57,450 nt of DNA from Candidatus Jettenia ecosi. GTDB taxonomy: Bacteria > Planctomycetota > Brocadiia > Brocadiales > Brocadiaceae. Shown in pieces: positions 8,002-16,988 of the stretch. Where the stretch lies: NCBI GenBank assembly GCA_005524015.1, contig SULG01000002.1, positions 36,221 through 93,670 of the forward strand, read 5' to 3'. Every line of letters starts with the position of its first letter. Positions within the stretch are counted from its first letter, which is position 1. The translations under genes and the position numbers were made by a program. Below the pieces are notes generated by a model, which worked only from the letters and a program-made list of their open reading frames with translations, was not told where the DNA came from and searched no databases.

Positions 8002-10269
8002 ATGCAGAAAAACAGTGGCAGTGCTGGTATAAAAAGCTTGCTTTCCTTGACACAAGGACTTTTCGGGAGAAGAAATCCAGGCATTGCAGTCATTTTTGTG
8101 ATGCTGATCGTGGCAGAAATAGTTTTTCATGGAATTATCCCGTTCTGTCTTACAGCAGATGAAAAGATCACGTGGAAATTGATCGGTCCGGGAGATGCTG
8201 ATCAGATAACTTCTCTGTCAGTAAGTGAAGATGGTTCTGTCTATGCAGGCACAGATATTGGAGGTATCTATTATAGCCGTGACCAGGGAGAAAACTGGTT
8301 TCCTATAAATAACGGAATTAAAAACTATGATATCACTACACCCGTGATTATCGATCCAAAAGACAAAAAGAAACTGTATGTTGGGACACGAGGAGGTTTT
8401 CATAAATCAACTGATGGCGGAGTAACGTGGAAGTCCGTATGGAAAGGTATTGGATCACCACAGTCTGGATCTTTATCTGCCTGTATTGGATCTCTTGTGT
8501 TACACCCCGAAGATAATCGTATCCTGTATTTAGGATTCGGTTACCGGCCAAGTACGGAGGGCGGGCCTGTCATAAAGAAGATTAGTTGGGGTAGTGATAT
8601 CTATATGAGTAAAGATGACGGAGAAACCTGGAAGTCGAGCTTCTCTCCTGATTTTTCTCTTGATGAAAAATTGAAGGTTCGCCATATGGTTATTGACTAT
8701 AAAAATACAAATATCATGTATGTTGCAACAAATGCAGGTTTGTTAAAGAGTCTTGATGCCGGTAAAACATGGAGAAATATCCTGAATACTGCAATACGGT
8801 ATATTGCAACGCACCCAAATGATTCTCATACGATTTACCTGGCTGCAGGACCCGAAGGAGTTTTTAAATCTGACAATGGCGGTGAATCCTGGGAGAAAAA
8901 GAATTCTGGATTACATTTTATAAAAACGAAGTCAAAACATACCGATAATTATGCACAAATACTTATTGATAAAAAGAATACGAAGGTCATGTATGCGATA
9001 AATAGTACCTGGGGAGAAAGCGGGGGTGTATATAAGAGTGTAGATAATGGAGATACCTGGATTAAGGTCACAAAATGGAATGGACCGTTGGGCGGTAAAG
9101 GTAACGTTGAAATAGCATGGTTGGAATTAAGCCGGAAAGTGAATGCAATTGCTTTAGATCCAGGGAATAGCGAGAGGATATATATTGGAACATCAAGATA
9201 TATTTACCGGTCCGATAATGGAGGAGCAACCTGGAAGCAATTAATTTCAAAAGAAGTTTCCCCGGGCAGATGGACTCACAGAGGTATAAATGTGTTTGGC
9301 CATACACGCGTTGTAGGTATAGATTCAAAAGATCATAACCATTTATATGTCGGCACCGCAGATCATGGCTTGGTTATAAGCGATGATAATGGAAAAAGTT
9401 GGTATGCTTCCGTAAAGGGTATGAAGTATAAAGATGATATCTTTGATGTCGCTGTAGATCCCAAAAAACCTAATATCGTTCATGTTATCAATGCAAAAGG
9501 ACTTAAAATTACCGGTTTTGCGACCAGTTCTGATTATGGAAATACCTGGGTTCAAAGGACTGAAGGACTTCCCGATAACACCCTGTTCAATACTATCTTA
9601 ATCAACCCTTATCATACAGAAAAAATCTTTATTGGTGGTAAACCAGGTGTTTATAAGAGCGAAGACAAAGGCATAAGCTGGATAAAAAAGGATACTGGTT
9701 TACCTCGTGAAATAAGAGTCCAGAAACTTGCCTACCACCCGGAGAAAAAAAGCGCCCTCTATGCCGCAACAGATGATGGGTTGTATAAGAGTGACGATGA
9801 TGGAAATTCCTGGGTTAAAACCCATAAGAATTCCTTGCGAATAGCTTCTCTTGCTATAGACCCTCACCAACCTGAACATCTCTACGCAGGAGTGGTGAGG
9901 AGTAAAAATGGTCCTGGAGGCGTTTATAAGAGTTCAAATGGCGGTAAGACATGGACACAAATTTTATCAGGTCCAACAAGAATTGAGTCCGTAGCAATAG
10001 TGCCTTCTGTTCCTTCAGTAATTTATGCTGCTTCTAATGATCATCAATACCACGATGAGAGCTCGGGAGAGGGAGTTTTCAGGAGTGTAAATGGGGGAAA
10101 GACATGGGAAAATATCAATAACGGTTTGCCGGTGCTCCGCGCCTTCAATATCAATGTGAATCCATCTCCGCCACACGAGGTTTATCTTTCTGCTAATGGA
10201 AGCGGAGTCTATGTTACAGGAGATCCGGCCATGGACTTTCCTTCTTATAAAAAAGGTAACCGGGAATAA
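8002..10269 (+). CDS. Membrane-anchored Asp-box (sortilin/Ycf48-like) beta-propeller protein
   Basis: 755 residues from the ATG at 8002, which has GGAG seven bases upstream; the frame could begin at a GTG at 7960, overlapping the phosphodiesterase gene. One hydrophobic segment (about residues 28-50) gives a signal anchor, so the rest should be outside the cytoplasmic membrane. At least thirteen Asp-box motifs of the form S-x-D-x-G-x-x-W follow (KSTDGGVTW, MSKDDGETW, KSLDAGKTW, KSDNGGESW, RSVNGGKTW and others), one per propeller blade, as in sortilin/VPS10 and Ycf48-type propellers. No catalytic residues of sialidases are evident. Its place among biosynthesis genes suggests it binds or organises the polymer or its export machinery, which is not shown. 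The fold is secure and the role is unknown. Confidence 0.82.
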   Translation: MQKNSGSAGIKSLLSLTQGLFGRRNPGIAVIFVMLIVAEIVFHGIIPFCLTADEKITWKLIGPGDADQITSLSVSEDGSVYAGTDIGGIYYSRDQGENWFPINNGIKNYDITTPVIIDPKDKKKLYVGTRGGFHKSTDGGVTWKSVWKGIGSPQSGSLSACIGSLVLHPEDNRILYLGFGYRPSTEGGPVIKKISWGSDIYMSKDDGETWKSSFSPDFSLDEKLKVRHMVIDYKNTNIMYVATNAGLLKSLDAGKTWRNILNTAIRYIATHPNDSHTIYLAAGPEGVFKSDNGGESWEKKNSGLHFIKTKSKHTDNYAQILIDKKNTKVMYAINSTWGESGGVYKSVDNGDTWIKVTKWNGPLGGKGNVEIAWLELSRKVNAIALDPGNSERIYIGTSRYIYRSDNGGATWKQLISKEVSPGRWTHRGINVFGHTRVVGIDSKDHNHLYVGTADHGLVISDDNGKSWYASVKGMKYKDDIFDVAVDPKKPNIVHVINAKGLKITGFATSSDYGNTWVQRTEGLPDNTLFNTILINPYHTEKIFIGGKPGVYKSEDKGISWIKKDTGLPREIRVQKLAYHPEKKSALYAATDDGLYKSDDDGNSWVKTHKNSLRIASLAIDPHQPEHLYAGVVRSKNGPGGVYKSSNGGKTWTQILSGPTRIESVAIVPSVPSVIYAASNDHQYHDESSGEGVFRSVNGGKTWENINNGLPVLRAFNINVNPSPPHEVYLSANGSGVYVTGDPAMDFPSYKKGNRE

Positions 10270-10304
10270 ACCCAGAGTTAATTTTTCAGAGTAAGGCAAT
10301 AAAA

Positions 10305-11561
10305 ATGAATATCCTCCAGGTTAATAAATTTCACTACTTACGCGGTGGAAGTGAAAGAGTCTATTTTGGGACAGCAGACATCTTGGAAAAACATGGGCAT
10401 ACCGTAAAATTTTTTTCTATGTCTCATCCGGAAAATATACCGTGTGAGACTTCAAAGTATTTTATGCCTGATGTAGATTTAAACACAGACGATGGCAATC
10501 CCATGAGTCAGCTCAAAATAGCATTCCGTATTTTGTATTCTTTTGAGGCAAAGAAGCGCATTTCCCGCATGTTGGATCAATATCCGGCAGATATTGCTCA
10601 CTTACATAATATCCATCATCAAATTTCTCCATCGATCCTTCATGAATTGAGAAGCAGGAAGATACCTATTGTTATGACACTCCATGATTATAAAATGGTA
10701 TGTGGCTCGTACTCACTCATGGCTGATGAGAAGGTTTGCGAGGATTGTAACGGAGGAAGATATTTCAGTGCAATTCGCAAACGCTGCATAAAAAATTCAC
10801 GCACAAAAAGTGTTCTTGCTGCGGTAGAGATGTACCTACACCATACACTTCTTGATATATATGGCGCCGTAGACGTTTTTATTTCTCCAAGCCTGTTTCT
10901 TAAAAATAAGTTACAGGAAATGGGATTTAAAAAACCTATTATTCATTTGTCAAATTTTGTAATGAATTTTGAGGATGTCAGGAGCGAACCAGAAGGCAAC
11001 GGAAGCAGGAAAGAAAAGTCTTTAGTTTATTTCGGAAGACTTTCACCTGAAAAAGGGTTATTCACGCTCATGAAAGCAGTGAAAATTTTACAAACAAAAG
11101 AAGGAATCAGGATAAAGGTTAAAATTATAGGGGAAGGACCTCTTAAAAACGTGCTTAAAAAAAATGCTGAAGAGCTTAACCATGTTCAATTTTTTGGGTA
11201 TATGAGGGGGCAATCGCTTTATCATGAAATCAAAAAAAGCACTGTTGTTGTTCTTCCCTCAGAATGGTATGAAAATAATCCCATATCGGTTTTAGAGGCA
11301 TTTGCTTTGGGTAAACCGGTAATTGGAGCCAGGATTGGCGGCATACCGGAATTGGTTCAAAACAATGTTACAGGATTAACTTTTGAATCCGGGAATGTCG
11401 ATGACCTTGTCGAAAAGATTACGGCCATGCTGGAGAGTTCTGATAGAATTATACACATGGGAGAAAATGCAAGACTATTTGTAGAACGGGAATTAAATGC
11501 TGAAAAATATTATCAAGAACTTATGAAAATCTATCAATCGGTAATAAGAAAAAACCGATGA
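10305..11561 (+). CDS. Glycosyltransferase family 4 with Cys-rich insert
   Basis: 418 residues, GT-B fold. It starts MNILQVNKFHYLRGGSERV, has the acceptor-side HLHNIHHQISPSIL, the strand SLVYFGRLSPEKGLF at the start of the C-terminal domain, and the donor-binding motif PSEWYENNPISVLEAFALG with the two acidic residues of the E-x7-E type. An insert with closely spaced cysteines (KVCEDCNGGRYFSAIRKRC, near residues 143-161) occurs in a subset of GT4 enzymes and may bind a metal. A short leader with TAAGG precedes the ATG. It is followed by a roughly 700-base gap, so it probably closes the first transcript of the locus. Confidence 0.86.
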   Translation: MNILQVNKFHYLRGGSERVYFGTADILEKHGHTVKFFSMSHPENIPCETSKYFMPDVDLNTDDGNPMSQLKIAFRILYSFEAKKRISRMLDQYPADIAHLHNIHHQISPSILHELRSRKIPIVMTLHDYKMVCGSYSLMADEKVCEDCNGGRYFSAIRKRCIKNSRTKSVLAAVEMYLHHTLLDIYGAVDVFISPSLFLKNKLQEMGFKKPIIHLSNFVMNFEDVRSEPEGNGSRKEKSLVYFGRLSPEKGLFTLMKAVKILQTKEGIRIKVKIIGEGPLKNVLKKNAEELNHVQFFGYMRGQSLYHEIKKSTVVVLPSEWYENNPISVLEAFALGKPVIGARIGGIPELVQNNVTGLTFESGNVDDLVEKITAMLESSDRIIHMGENARLFVERELNAEKYYQELMKIYQSVIRKNR

Positions 11562-11791
11562 GGAGAACCATTGCTTGTGTAACAAGTGGTTTGCCTTAAC
11601 CCAACCGGGATAGTAGTAACGTTTCCTCTGTTGTAGTAAGCTTAGTTTTCTCCCCCTCTTCATTTGCCAAATAATCTGATTCCGAAATTATCATATTCCT
11701 TAAAACGACACAGTATTGACATCTCATACTTACTCAGAATATGGTGCAAAATTAAGATAAACCTTCGGCAACTTTTACCTCTTCATAAGAT

Positions 11792-11867
11792 GTAGAGGGC
11801 AAGGCTTCAGCTTTGCCTCCCCGTAGAATATATGCACCGGGGTAGCAACCCTAAAGGGTTGCCCTAC
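11792..11867. repeat. Two adjacent palindromes of the GCAAGGCT/AGCCTTGC dispersed family
   Basis: Positions 11792-11823 form an imperfect hairpin (GGGCAAGGCTTC / AGCTTTGCCTCC) and 11842-11867 a second (GTAGCAACCCT / AGGGTTGCCCTAC). The block, continued by ACAGAATTGAAATTCCT, reappears in reverse orientation around 16739-16816. The same hairpin core occurs at 16017, 33006 and 52013. The remainder of the gap between 11562 and 12381 holds one more palindrome (11951-12002) and nothing else I recognise; short open frames there have no family signature. Confidence 0.75.
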
Positions 11868-11950
11868 AGAATTGAAATTCCTATATATCAATGTTCTTCC
11901 TTACTAGAATCTAACAGTATTTTGAGTAAATACATGTATCTTTTCCCTCA

Positions 11951-12002
11951 TGTATCTTGTCTCACTTTTGTTGCATCACACTTCTGTGTCATGTCACATG
12001 TT
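11951..12002. repeat. Member of the ACAGAAGTGTGAC / GTGACATGTCACA repeat family
   Basis: This segment is full of CACTT/AAGTG and GTGTCATGTCAC elements that can fold back on each other. Read on the minus strand it contains ACACAGAAGTGTGATG and GTGAGACAAG. Related segments are at 22123, 25862 and 35744, always between genes. Confidence 0.5.
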
Positions 12003-12381
12003 CTGATCATTCGCATGGTTTTACCTCTGTCTATTTTTGCGTGTATAAGAGATCTAAATCAAAAAAAGACAATACAAAATTCCTCTTGAGATACTTCTTT
12101 TCTCCGTATTCTCATATCCATCCTGCAAAAGCTATGTCTTGGTTCGGTATTTGCGTTTCTTCCTTTTATTCTCTTGACACAATTCAATGCTCATCTACAG
12201 GAAAACAATCTGTAGCATGACGTTTTTCTGACACAATTATGAATTATACCTTGGCAGAGCAAAAGTGTCATATTCGATTGTATATTCAGGAAATTCAGGA
12301 AATACATACGAAAAGACTTCATTCTCATTTGTCGATAAAAACAGGGAAGACTTAAAAAAAAGGTTTATTAAAAATTTAAAA

Positions 12382-13608
12382 ATGAATGTTTTAATTGGAA
12401 TTTTAATGTATCCGCCGGACTTTACCGGGGCGGGTTTAAGAATTCACAGATTGTACTCTAACTTGCGGAAAAAAGGAGTAAACAAAGTCTATGTTATTAC
12501 GAATAGCATACATAAAACCGAGAAGAAAACAAGAACGTATGATGGTATAGAGATTATCTACATTGGTTGTAATAAATATGCCGGAAGGCAAACGCAGATA
12601 GGAAAAAAGTTCCTGAAGACTATGTTTGTTTTACGAATTTTTTTTAAAACTACGATATCTTTTTTAAAACTTCAGTCTGAAGTCGACATCATTCATACCG
12701 TTGATTCAAGTTGGCTCTCTAGTTTAATAGGTTGGTATGCCTTTTTCGTGAAAAAGCCTCTGGTAAAGGAGATTGTTTCGTTAGGTATGGATGATCCTTT
12801 AACGCTTCAGAAAACGAAACTCCCTCTTTTAAAATATTTTTTCTTATTTCCATTTCACTATGCCAGGTTAGTTATCGTGATATCTCCACCGTTAAAAGAT
12901 GCATGCACAGCCTATGGTTTACCGGCAGATAAAATCTGGTGCAGATTTAATCCAATCTATCTGGATAGCTTACATGAGGAGAACGATACGAATATTGCTT
13001 CACGATATTTAGACTTTTCTGCCCGCAGGATATTGTGGGTTGGGGTTATCATACGAAGAAAGAATCTTGAATTTCTCTTAAATGCAGCATTCTATCTGAA
13101 AGGAAAAATTCAATTACTCATCGTAGGGCCACACCCTGATGAGGAGTATTTCCGTGAAATTACATCTTTATCGGAAACGATTACTCAGGAAACAAACGGC
13201 AGGATCAAAATTTCATTTTTGGGCAGAATAGACGATAGGAGAGAATTGGTTGCTTTGTATAAGAACTCACATTTATTTTGGTTTGCTTCACATAATGAGG
13301 GATTGGGTAATGTTGTCATTGAATCCTTACTCTGTGGAACACCCATAGTGACTTTACCTGTGAATAATATTATGAACTATGTAATTCAAAATACCGAAGA
13401 TGGCGAAGTTGTAAATACCAATGATCCAAAGTATTTTGCGGATATTGTAAACACATGTTTACATACTAATATTTATCACAGAGATCAAATAGCTGAGAGA
13501 GCAAAAAAAAGATTTAACCATGATCAGATTGAAAATGAATATGTATTCAAGTTTCACGATATTATGAGATTAAAAATGACCGATAGGTATCCTGAAAAAT
13601 CCCTGTAA
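12382..13608 (+). CDS. Glycosyltransferase family 4
   Basis: 408 residues from the ATG at 12382, which gives a family-like start (MNVLIGILMYPPDFTGAG). The frame stays open to a GTG at 12265, giving up to 447 residues, but that extension is low in complexity and includes a 9-base tandem repeat (SGNSGN), so it is probably not translated. GT-B fold: LRIHRLYSNLRKKG in the acceptor domain, the strand RILWVGVIIRRKNLEFLLNA at the start of the donor domain, and SHNEGLGNVVIESLLCGTPI with the paired acidic residues. It is 27 bases upstream of the radical SAM gene. The substrate is unknown. Confidence 0.82.
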   Translation: MNVLIGILMYPPDFTGAGLRIHRLYSNLRKKGVNKVYVITNSIHKTEKKTRTYDGIEIIYIGCNKYAGRQTQIGKKFLKTMFVLRIFFKTTISFLKLQSEVDIIHTVDSSWLSSLIGWYAFFVKKPLVKEIVSLGMDDPLTLQKTKLPLLKYFFLFPFHYARLVIVISPPLKDACTAYGLPADKIWCRFNPIYLDSLHEENDTNIASRYLDFSARRILWVGVIIRRKNLEFLLNAAFYLKGKIQLLIVGPHPDEEYFREITSLSETITQETNGRIKISFLGRIDDRRELVALYKNSHLFWFASHNEGLGNVVIESLLCGTPIVTLPVNNIMNYVIQNTEDGEVVNTNDPKYFADIVNTCLHTNIYHRDQIAERAKKRFNHDQIENEYVFKFHDIMRLKMTDRYPEKSL

Positions 13609-13635
13609 GGGAAGAGAAATAGAAAGTGAGATATC

Positions 13636-14664
13636 ATGGAAGCAGCGATAATTACAACGTACCGGTGTCCGAATAAATGTTATATGTGTAATGTCTGGAA
13701 GCATCCCACAAAAAGGGAAGAGGAATTCAAGCCATCGCTCTTAGAGAAACTTCCCTCTCTTGAATTTGCCAATGTCACAGGCGGAGAGCCATTCTTAAGG
13801 GATGATATTGAAGAGGTTATTTCTGTATTACGGAAGAAAGCAAAAAGAATTGTAATCAGCACCAACGGATATTTTACCCAAAAAATTTTAGCAATAGCAC
13901 AAAAGAACAAAAACATTGGCATAAGAATAAGCATTGAAGGTTTGCCTGCTGCTAATGATGAACTCAGAGGTGTCAAAGATGGTTTTGACCATGGATTAAG
14001 GACACTGCTTGAACTTCAGAGGCTTGGATTTAAAGATATAGGGTTTGGTATTACCGTATCTGACAGAAATGCTAAAGATATGATTGAATTATATCAATTA
14101 GCCAAGGCGATGAACATTGAATTTGCAACTGCAGCGGTGCACAACTCATACTATTTCCATAAATACGATAATGAAATACAGAAAAAGGAGGAGGTAATCA
14201 CCTATTTCGAAGAAATCGTAAGAGATTTATTAAAAAGCAAAAAGATTAAAAACTTGTACCGGGCCTATTTCAATTACGGATTAATTAATTATATCAGGGG
14301 AAACAAGAGATTACTCCCCTGTGAAGCAGGAACAGAGAATTTTTTTTTAGACCCCTGGGGAGATATCAGACCTTGCAACGGGATGGAAGAAAATATCTGG
14401 TTTGAGAGTATGGGTAATCTGAAAGAAAAATCTTTCGAAGAAATATGGCGCGGAGAGAAGGCAAAACAGATAAGAGAAAAGGTAAAGACCTGTCCCAAGA
14501 ATTGCTGGATGATCGGCACTGCTGCTCCTGTTATGAAGAAATATTTCATAAAACCAACTGCCTGGATAATAAAAAATAAGATGAAAACCGATAGGGGAAA
14601 AGGAAGGGGATTTGGAAGTTTGGCATTGGAAAAAGATGATAAAGTACAAAGCTGCATAAACTAA
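13636..14664 (+). CDS. Radical SAM/SPASM-domain protein of the polysaccharide locus
   Basis: 342 residues. The N-terminal YRCPNKCYMCNVW (C11, C15, C18) is the CxxxCxxC site for the [4Fe-4S] cluster that cleaves S-adenosylmethionine, and VTGGEPFLRDD is the GGEP motif. The C-terminal region contains PCEAGTE, RPCNGME, TCPKNCW: cysteines laid out as in SPASM/twitch domains that carry auxiliary clusters, and the sequence GNLKEKSFEEIWRGEKA is typical there. SPASM enzymes modify peptides or, in aminoglycoside and glycan pathways, oxidise or epimerise sugars. Being flanked by GT4 genes on the same strand suggests tailoring of the glycan or its precursor. The reaction cannot be named from sequence. 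Confidence 0.83.
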   Translation: MEAAIITTYRCPNKCYMCNVWKHPTKREEEFKPSLLEKLPSLEFANVTGGEPFLRDDIEEVISVLRKKAKRIVISTNGYFTQKILAIAQKNKNIGIRISIEGLPAANDELRGVKDGFDHGLRTLLELQRLGFKDIGFGITVSDRNAKDMIELYQLAKAMNIEFATAAVHNSYYFHKYDNEIQKKEEVITYFEEIVRDLLKSKKIKNLYRAYFNYGLINYIRGNKRLLPCEAGTENFFLDPWGDIRPCNGMEENIWFESMGNLKEKSFEEIWRGEKAKQIREKVKTCPKNCWMIGTAAPVMKKYFIKPTAWIIKNKMKTDRGKGRGFGSLALEKDDKVQSCIN

Positions 14665-14731
14665 AACAATCTCGTGATAAAAACGCAGATAAGAGAATCT
14701 ACAAATAAACCTATTCAAGAAAATTATATCT

Positions 14732-15994
14732 ATGATGAAAATTACTGCTCTTGGCGACCGTGACTCTTCCCCTGTTCAAGAAGGAATTGAAACAGATCGT
14801 GTAAATTTATATTTTCAACTGATCAGAAGGAGAAGAAGAAAAAAACTTGATGAGCCAAAGATAAAAATTGTTGTTCTCGGCACTCGTGGCTTTCCTCATG
14901 TCCAGGGCGGTATAGAGGCACATTGCGAAAATCTTTATCCCCAACTTGTTAAAGAAGGTTATGAAATCATCGTTCTAACGAGAAAGCCGTATGTTAATCC
15001 GGATATTGGTATATATAAAGGGATTAAGTTAATTCCTTTACCATGTCCAAAAAATAAATTCCTCGAAACATTCCTTCATACCTTTATCGGAGTTCTTGTT
15101 GCCAAGAAGTTTTCTCCCGATATACTGCATATCCATGCAATAGGACCTTCGTTATTCACACCACTTGCCCGTCTCTTAGGCCTCAAAGTAATCATGACAA
15201 ATCACGGACCGGATTATCAAAGAAAAAAATGGGGTAAGCTGGCAAGATGTGCCTTAAAACTCAGTGAAAAATCCGGTAGTACATGGGCTAACGATATCAT
15301 ATGTGTATCTGAGACTATTGCACACCATGTGAAAAGAAAATATAACAGATATGTAAACATCATTCCCAATGGGGTAATAATAACGAAAATTGCGCAAAAT
15401 AGCGCTACTCTAAGAAACTACGCTTTGACAAAAGGTCGGTATATATTATCAGTAGGCCGCTTTGTGCCTGAAAAAGGTTTCCACGACCTTATTGAAGCAT
15501 TTAACCAGATTTCAACTTCTATCAATCAGCTTTCAGGCAATACCTGGAAATTAGTTATCATCGGCTGCGCTGACCATGAGGATAGATATAGTATACGTTT
15601 AAAAGATCAGGCAGATAAAAACAACAATATTGTTTTAACAGGATTTCTAACGGGAGAATCACTACAAGAATTCTATAGTCACGCAGGACTTTTTGTAATT
15701 CCTTCCTATTACGAAGGATTGCCTATTGTTTTACTAGAGGCTATGAGCTATGGTTTATCCTGCATTGCTTCAGATATTTCTGCCAATAAGAATGTAGAAT
15801 TATCCGGGAGCAGATTTTTTAAGGCAGGAGACGTTAAGGGTCTTGCTGAAAAAATACAAGAATATCTCGATAAGCCTTTATGCGAAGAAGAGAAAAAAGC
15901 ACAAATAACTATGATAGCAGAAAGATATAATTGGGATACCATCGCGCATAAGACCGCTAACGTGTATAAGGTTATAATGAATGGTAAACGATAA
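14732..15994 (+). CDS. Glycosyltransferase family 4 with a duplicated N-terminal segment
   Basis: 420 residues. The enzyme proper starts at about residue 43 with KIVVLGTRGFPHVQGGIEAH, the typical glycine-rich first loop of this GT4 group (rhamnosyl/mannosyl transferases), and continues with ILHIHAIGPSL, NGVIITK, YILSVGRFVPEKGFHDL and SYYEGLPIVLLEAMSYG. In front of it, residues 3-32 are a diverged copy of the same segment (KITALGDRDSSPVQEGIETD), joined by a basic linker of five arginines and two lysines. The copies are 126 bases apart with no gaps. No start codon lies between linker and second copy, so the fusion should be translated if ATG 14732 is used. The extra copy lacks the GGI-type loop and is unlikely to bind sugar nucleotide. 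Confidence 0.85.
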   Translation: MMKITALGDRDSSPVQEGIETDRVNLYFQLIRRRRRKKLDEPKIKIVVLGTRGFPHVQGGIEAHCENLYPQLVKEGYEIIVLTRKPYVNPDIGIYKGIKLIPLPCPKNKFLETFLHTFIGVLVAKKFSPDILHIHAIGPSLFTPLARLLGLKVIMTNHGPDYQRKKWGKLARCALKLSEKSGSTWANDIICVSETIAHHVKRKYNRYVNIIPNGVIITKIAQNSATLRNYALTKGRYILSVGRFVPEKGFHDLIEAFNQISTSINQLSGNTWKLVIIGCADHEDRYSIRLKDQADKNNNIVLTGFLTGESLQEFYSHAGLFVIPSYYEGLPIVLLEAMSYGLSCIASDISANKNVELSGSRFFKAGDVKGLAEKIQEYLDKPLCEEEKKAQITMIAERYNWDTIAHKTANVYKVIMNGKR

Positions 15995-16016
15995 ATCATT
16001 TACTTTTAAATTTTGT

Positions 16017-16043
16017 GGGGCAAGGCTTTAGCCTTGCCTTCCC
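16017..16043. repeat. GCAAGGCT/AGCCTTGC palindrome
   Basis: GGGGCAAGGC TTTA GCCTTGCCTT forms a strong hairpin just after the stop of the GT4 gene. It belongs to the same dispersed family as 11792, 16788, 33006 and 52013. It could act as a transcript end, but no T-run follows. Confidence 0.7.
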
Positions 16044-16321
16044 ATCTGAATAGGTGGTCGTGAAGGATCGCTCTACAGAAAAAAATTCCTAATTCAATAT
16101 AAAGCATCTATTGAGTTCTGAAGGAGCGGACTGTTTCTTCCCCTTATTCACAGAAAGAACTCAGATTGCTCCTTTGTATCCTTTCCTTACCATACCTTTA
16201 CTCTTTTTCCAATTTGTTTTTTTTTGAGACAGGATTAACAAGATAAAAATAATAATTTTGTTCATCCTGTCTCAACAAATTCTTTTTATAATCGATCCCC
16301 TCTCGAGAGGAAGCAACACAC

Positions 16322-16627
16322 CCCTAACCCCCATATGCATCAAGCTAAGCTCTCGTAGATTGCCGGCTTGTTCCCAAACTCTGTTTGGGAACATGTGTGT
16401 CCGAGAAACTCTGTTTCTCGAATCAAGAAGTAACTGATCGTATGATCTTTCAGAACTATGGACTTTCGAAACAGAGTTTCCAGACAATTGTGTTCCCAAA
16501 CAGAGTTTGGGAACAAGCTACTACAAGCCACAAGAACCATCATAGGCCCGAAGGGGTGAAAGATATCATGAGCAATAATGTATCCTGGATACAAAAATCC
16601 TTAACTTGATGCATATGGGGTTTAGGG
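16322..16627. mobile_element. 306-bp MITE-like element with nested inverted repeats
   Basis: The ends are 28-base inverted repeats (CCCTAACCCCCATATGCATC... and its reverse complement) matching at 26 of 28 positions. Inside lies a perfect 26-base inverted pair (16367-16392 and 16492-16517), each half itself a palindrome (GTTCCCAAACTCTGTTTGGG), plus a CGAGAAACTCTGTTTCTCG palindrome at 16402-16420. No open frame inside resembles a transposase, so this would be a non-autonomous element moved in trans. A single matching end occurs at 57221-57244. The gap from 15995 to 16988 otherwise holds two GCAAGGCT palindromes and no gene. Confidence 0.6.
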
Positions 16628-16787
16628 TAAATCATGAGGGAACCCACTCCTTACTCCCATCCAGGGAGGGCAGAGGGGTGGGTAAAAAAGAAAAGTCGTC
16701 GGGTTTTGCCTTTTAAAACCAAACCTGATTTAACGTTAAGGAATTTCAATTCTGTAAGGTTGCTATCCTCGTGTAGGTTATTCAGGC

Positions 16788-16816
16788 GGGGAGGCAAGGC
16801 TTAAAGCCTTGCCCTA
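16788..16816. repeat. GCAAGGCT/AGCCTTGC palindrome
   Basis: GGAGGCAAGGCTT and AAGCCTTGCCCTAC form a hairpin. The flanking ATTCAGGCGGGGAG is shared with the copy at 33006, and the upstream stretch GAATTTCAATTCTGTA is shared, in reverse, with the copy at 11842. The repeat therefore extends beyond the hairpin to about 80 bases. Confidence 0.7.
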
Positions 16817-16988
16817 CATCTAAAGGTCGCCAATGGTGTTTGTCTGCCAATCACTACCAGGAAACGGCTTCTATCCAAAACTATTAAAATTTTTTCTCCG
16901 TAACTTTTTATATCTTCGCGGCATACAACAAAGTCAATAAAGGTCAAAATTTTCTTCCTGGCTGTTTTCCAATAATTCCTTTAAGGAT

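Noticed and set aside
8002-10269. Active sialidase
   Set aside because: Asp-boxes are present, but the arginine triad and other catalytic residues of sialidases are not evident.
11832-12220. Two overlapping open frames of 85-87 codons in the gap after the GT4 gene
   Set aside because: They lie across palindromic repeats, have no ribosome-binding site and no family resemblance.
12265-12381. N-terminal extension of the GT4 gene from a GTG
   Set aside because: Contains a 9-base tandem repeat and low-complexity residues before the normal family start; probably untranslated.
16272-16609. Several short open frames on both strands
   Set aside because: They are produced by the inverted repeats of the MITE-like element; reading both strands gives mirrored sequences such as FPNRVWEQ.
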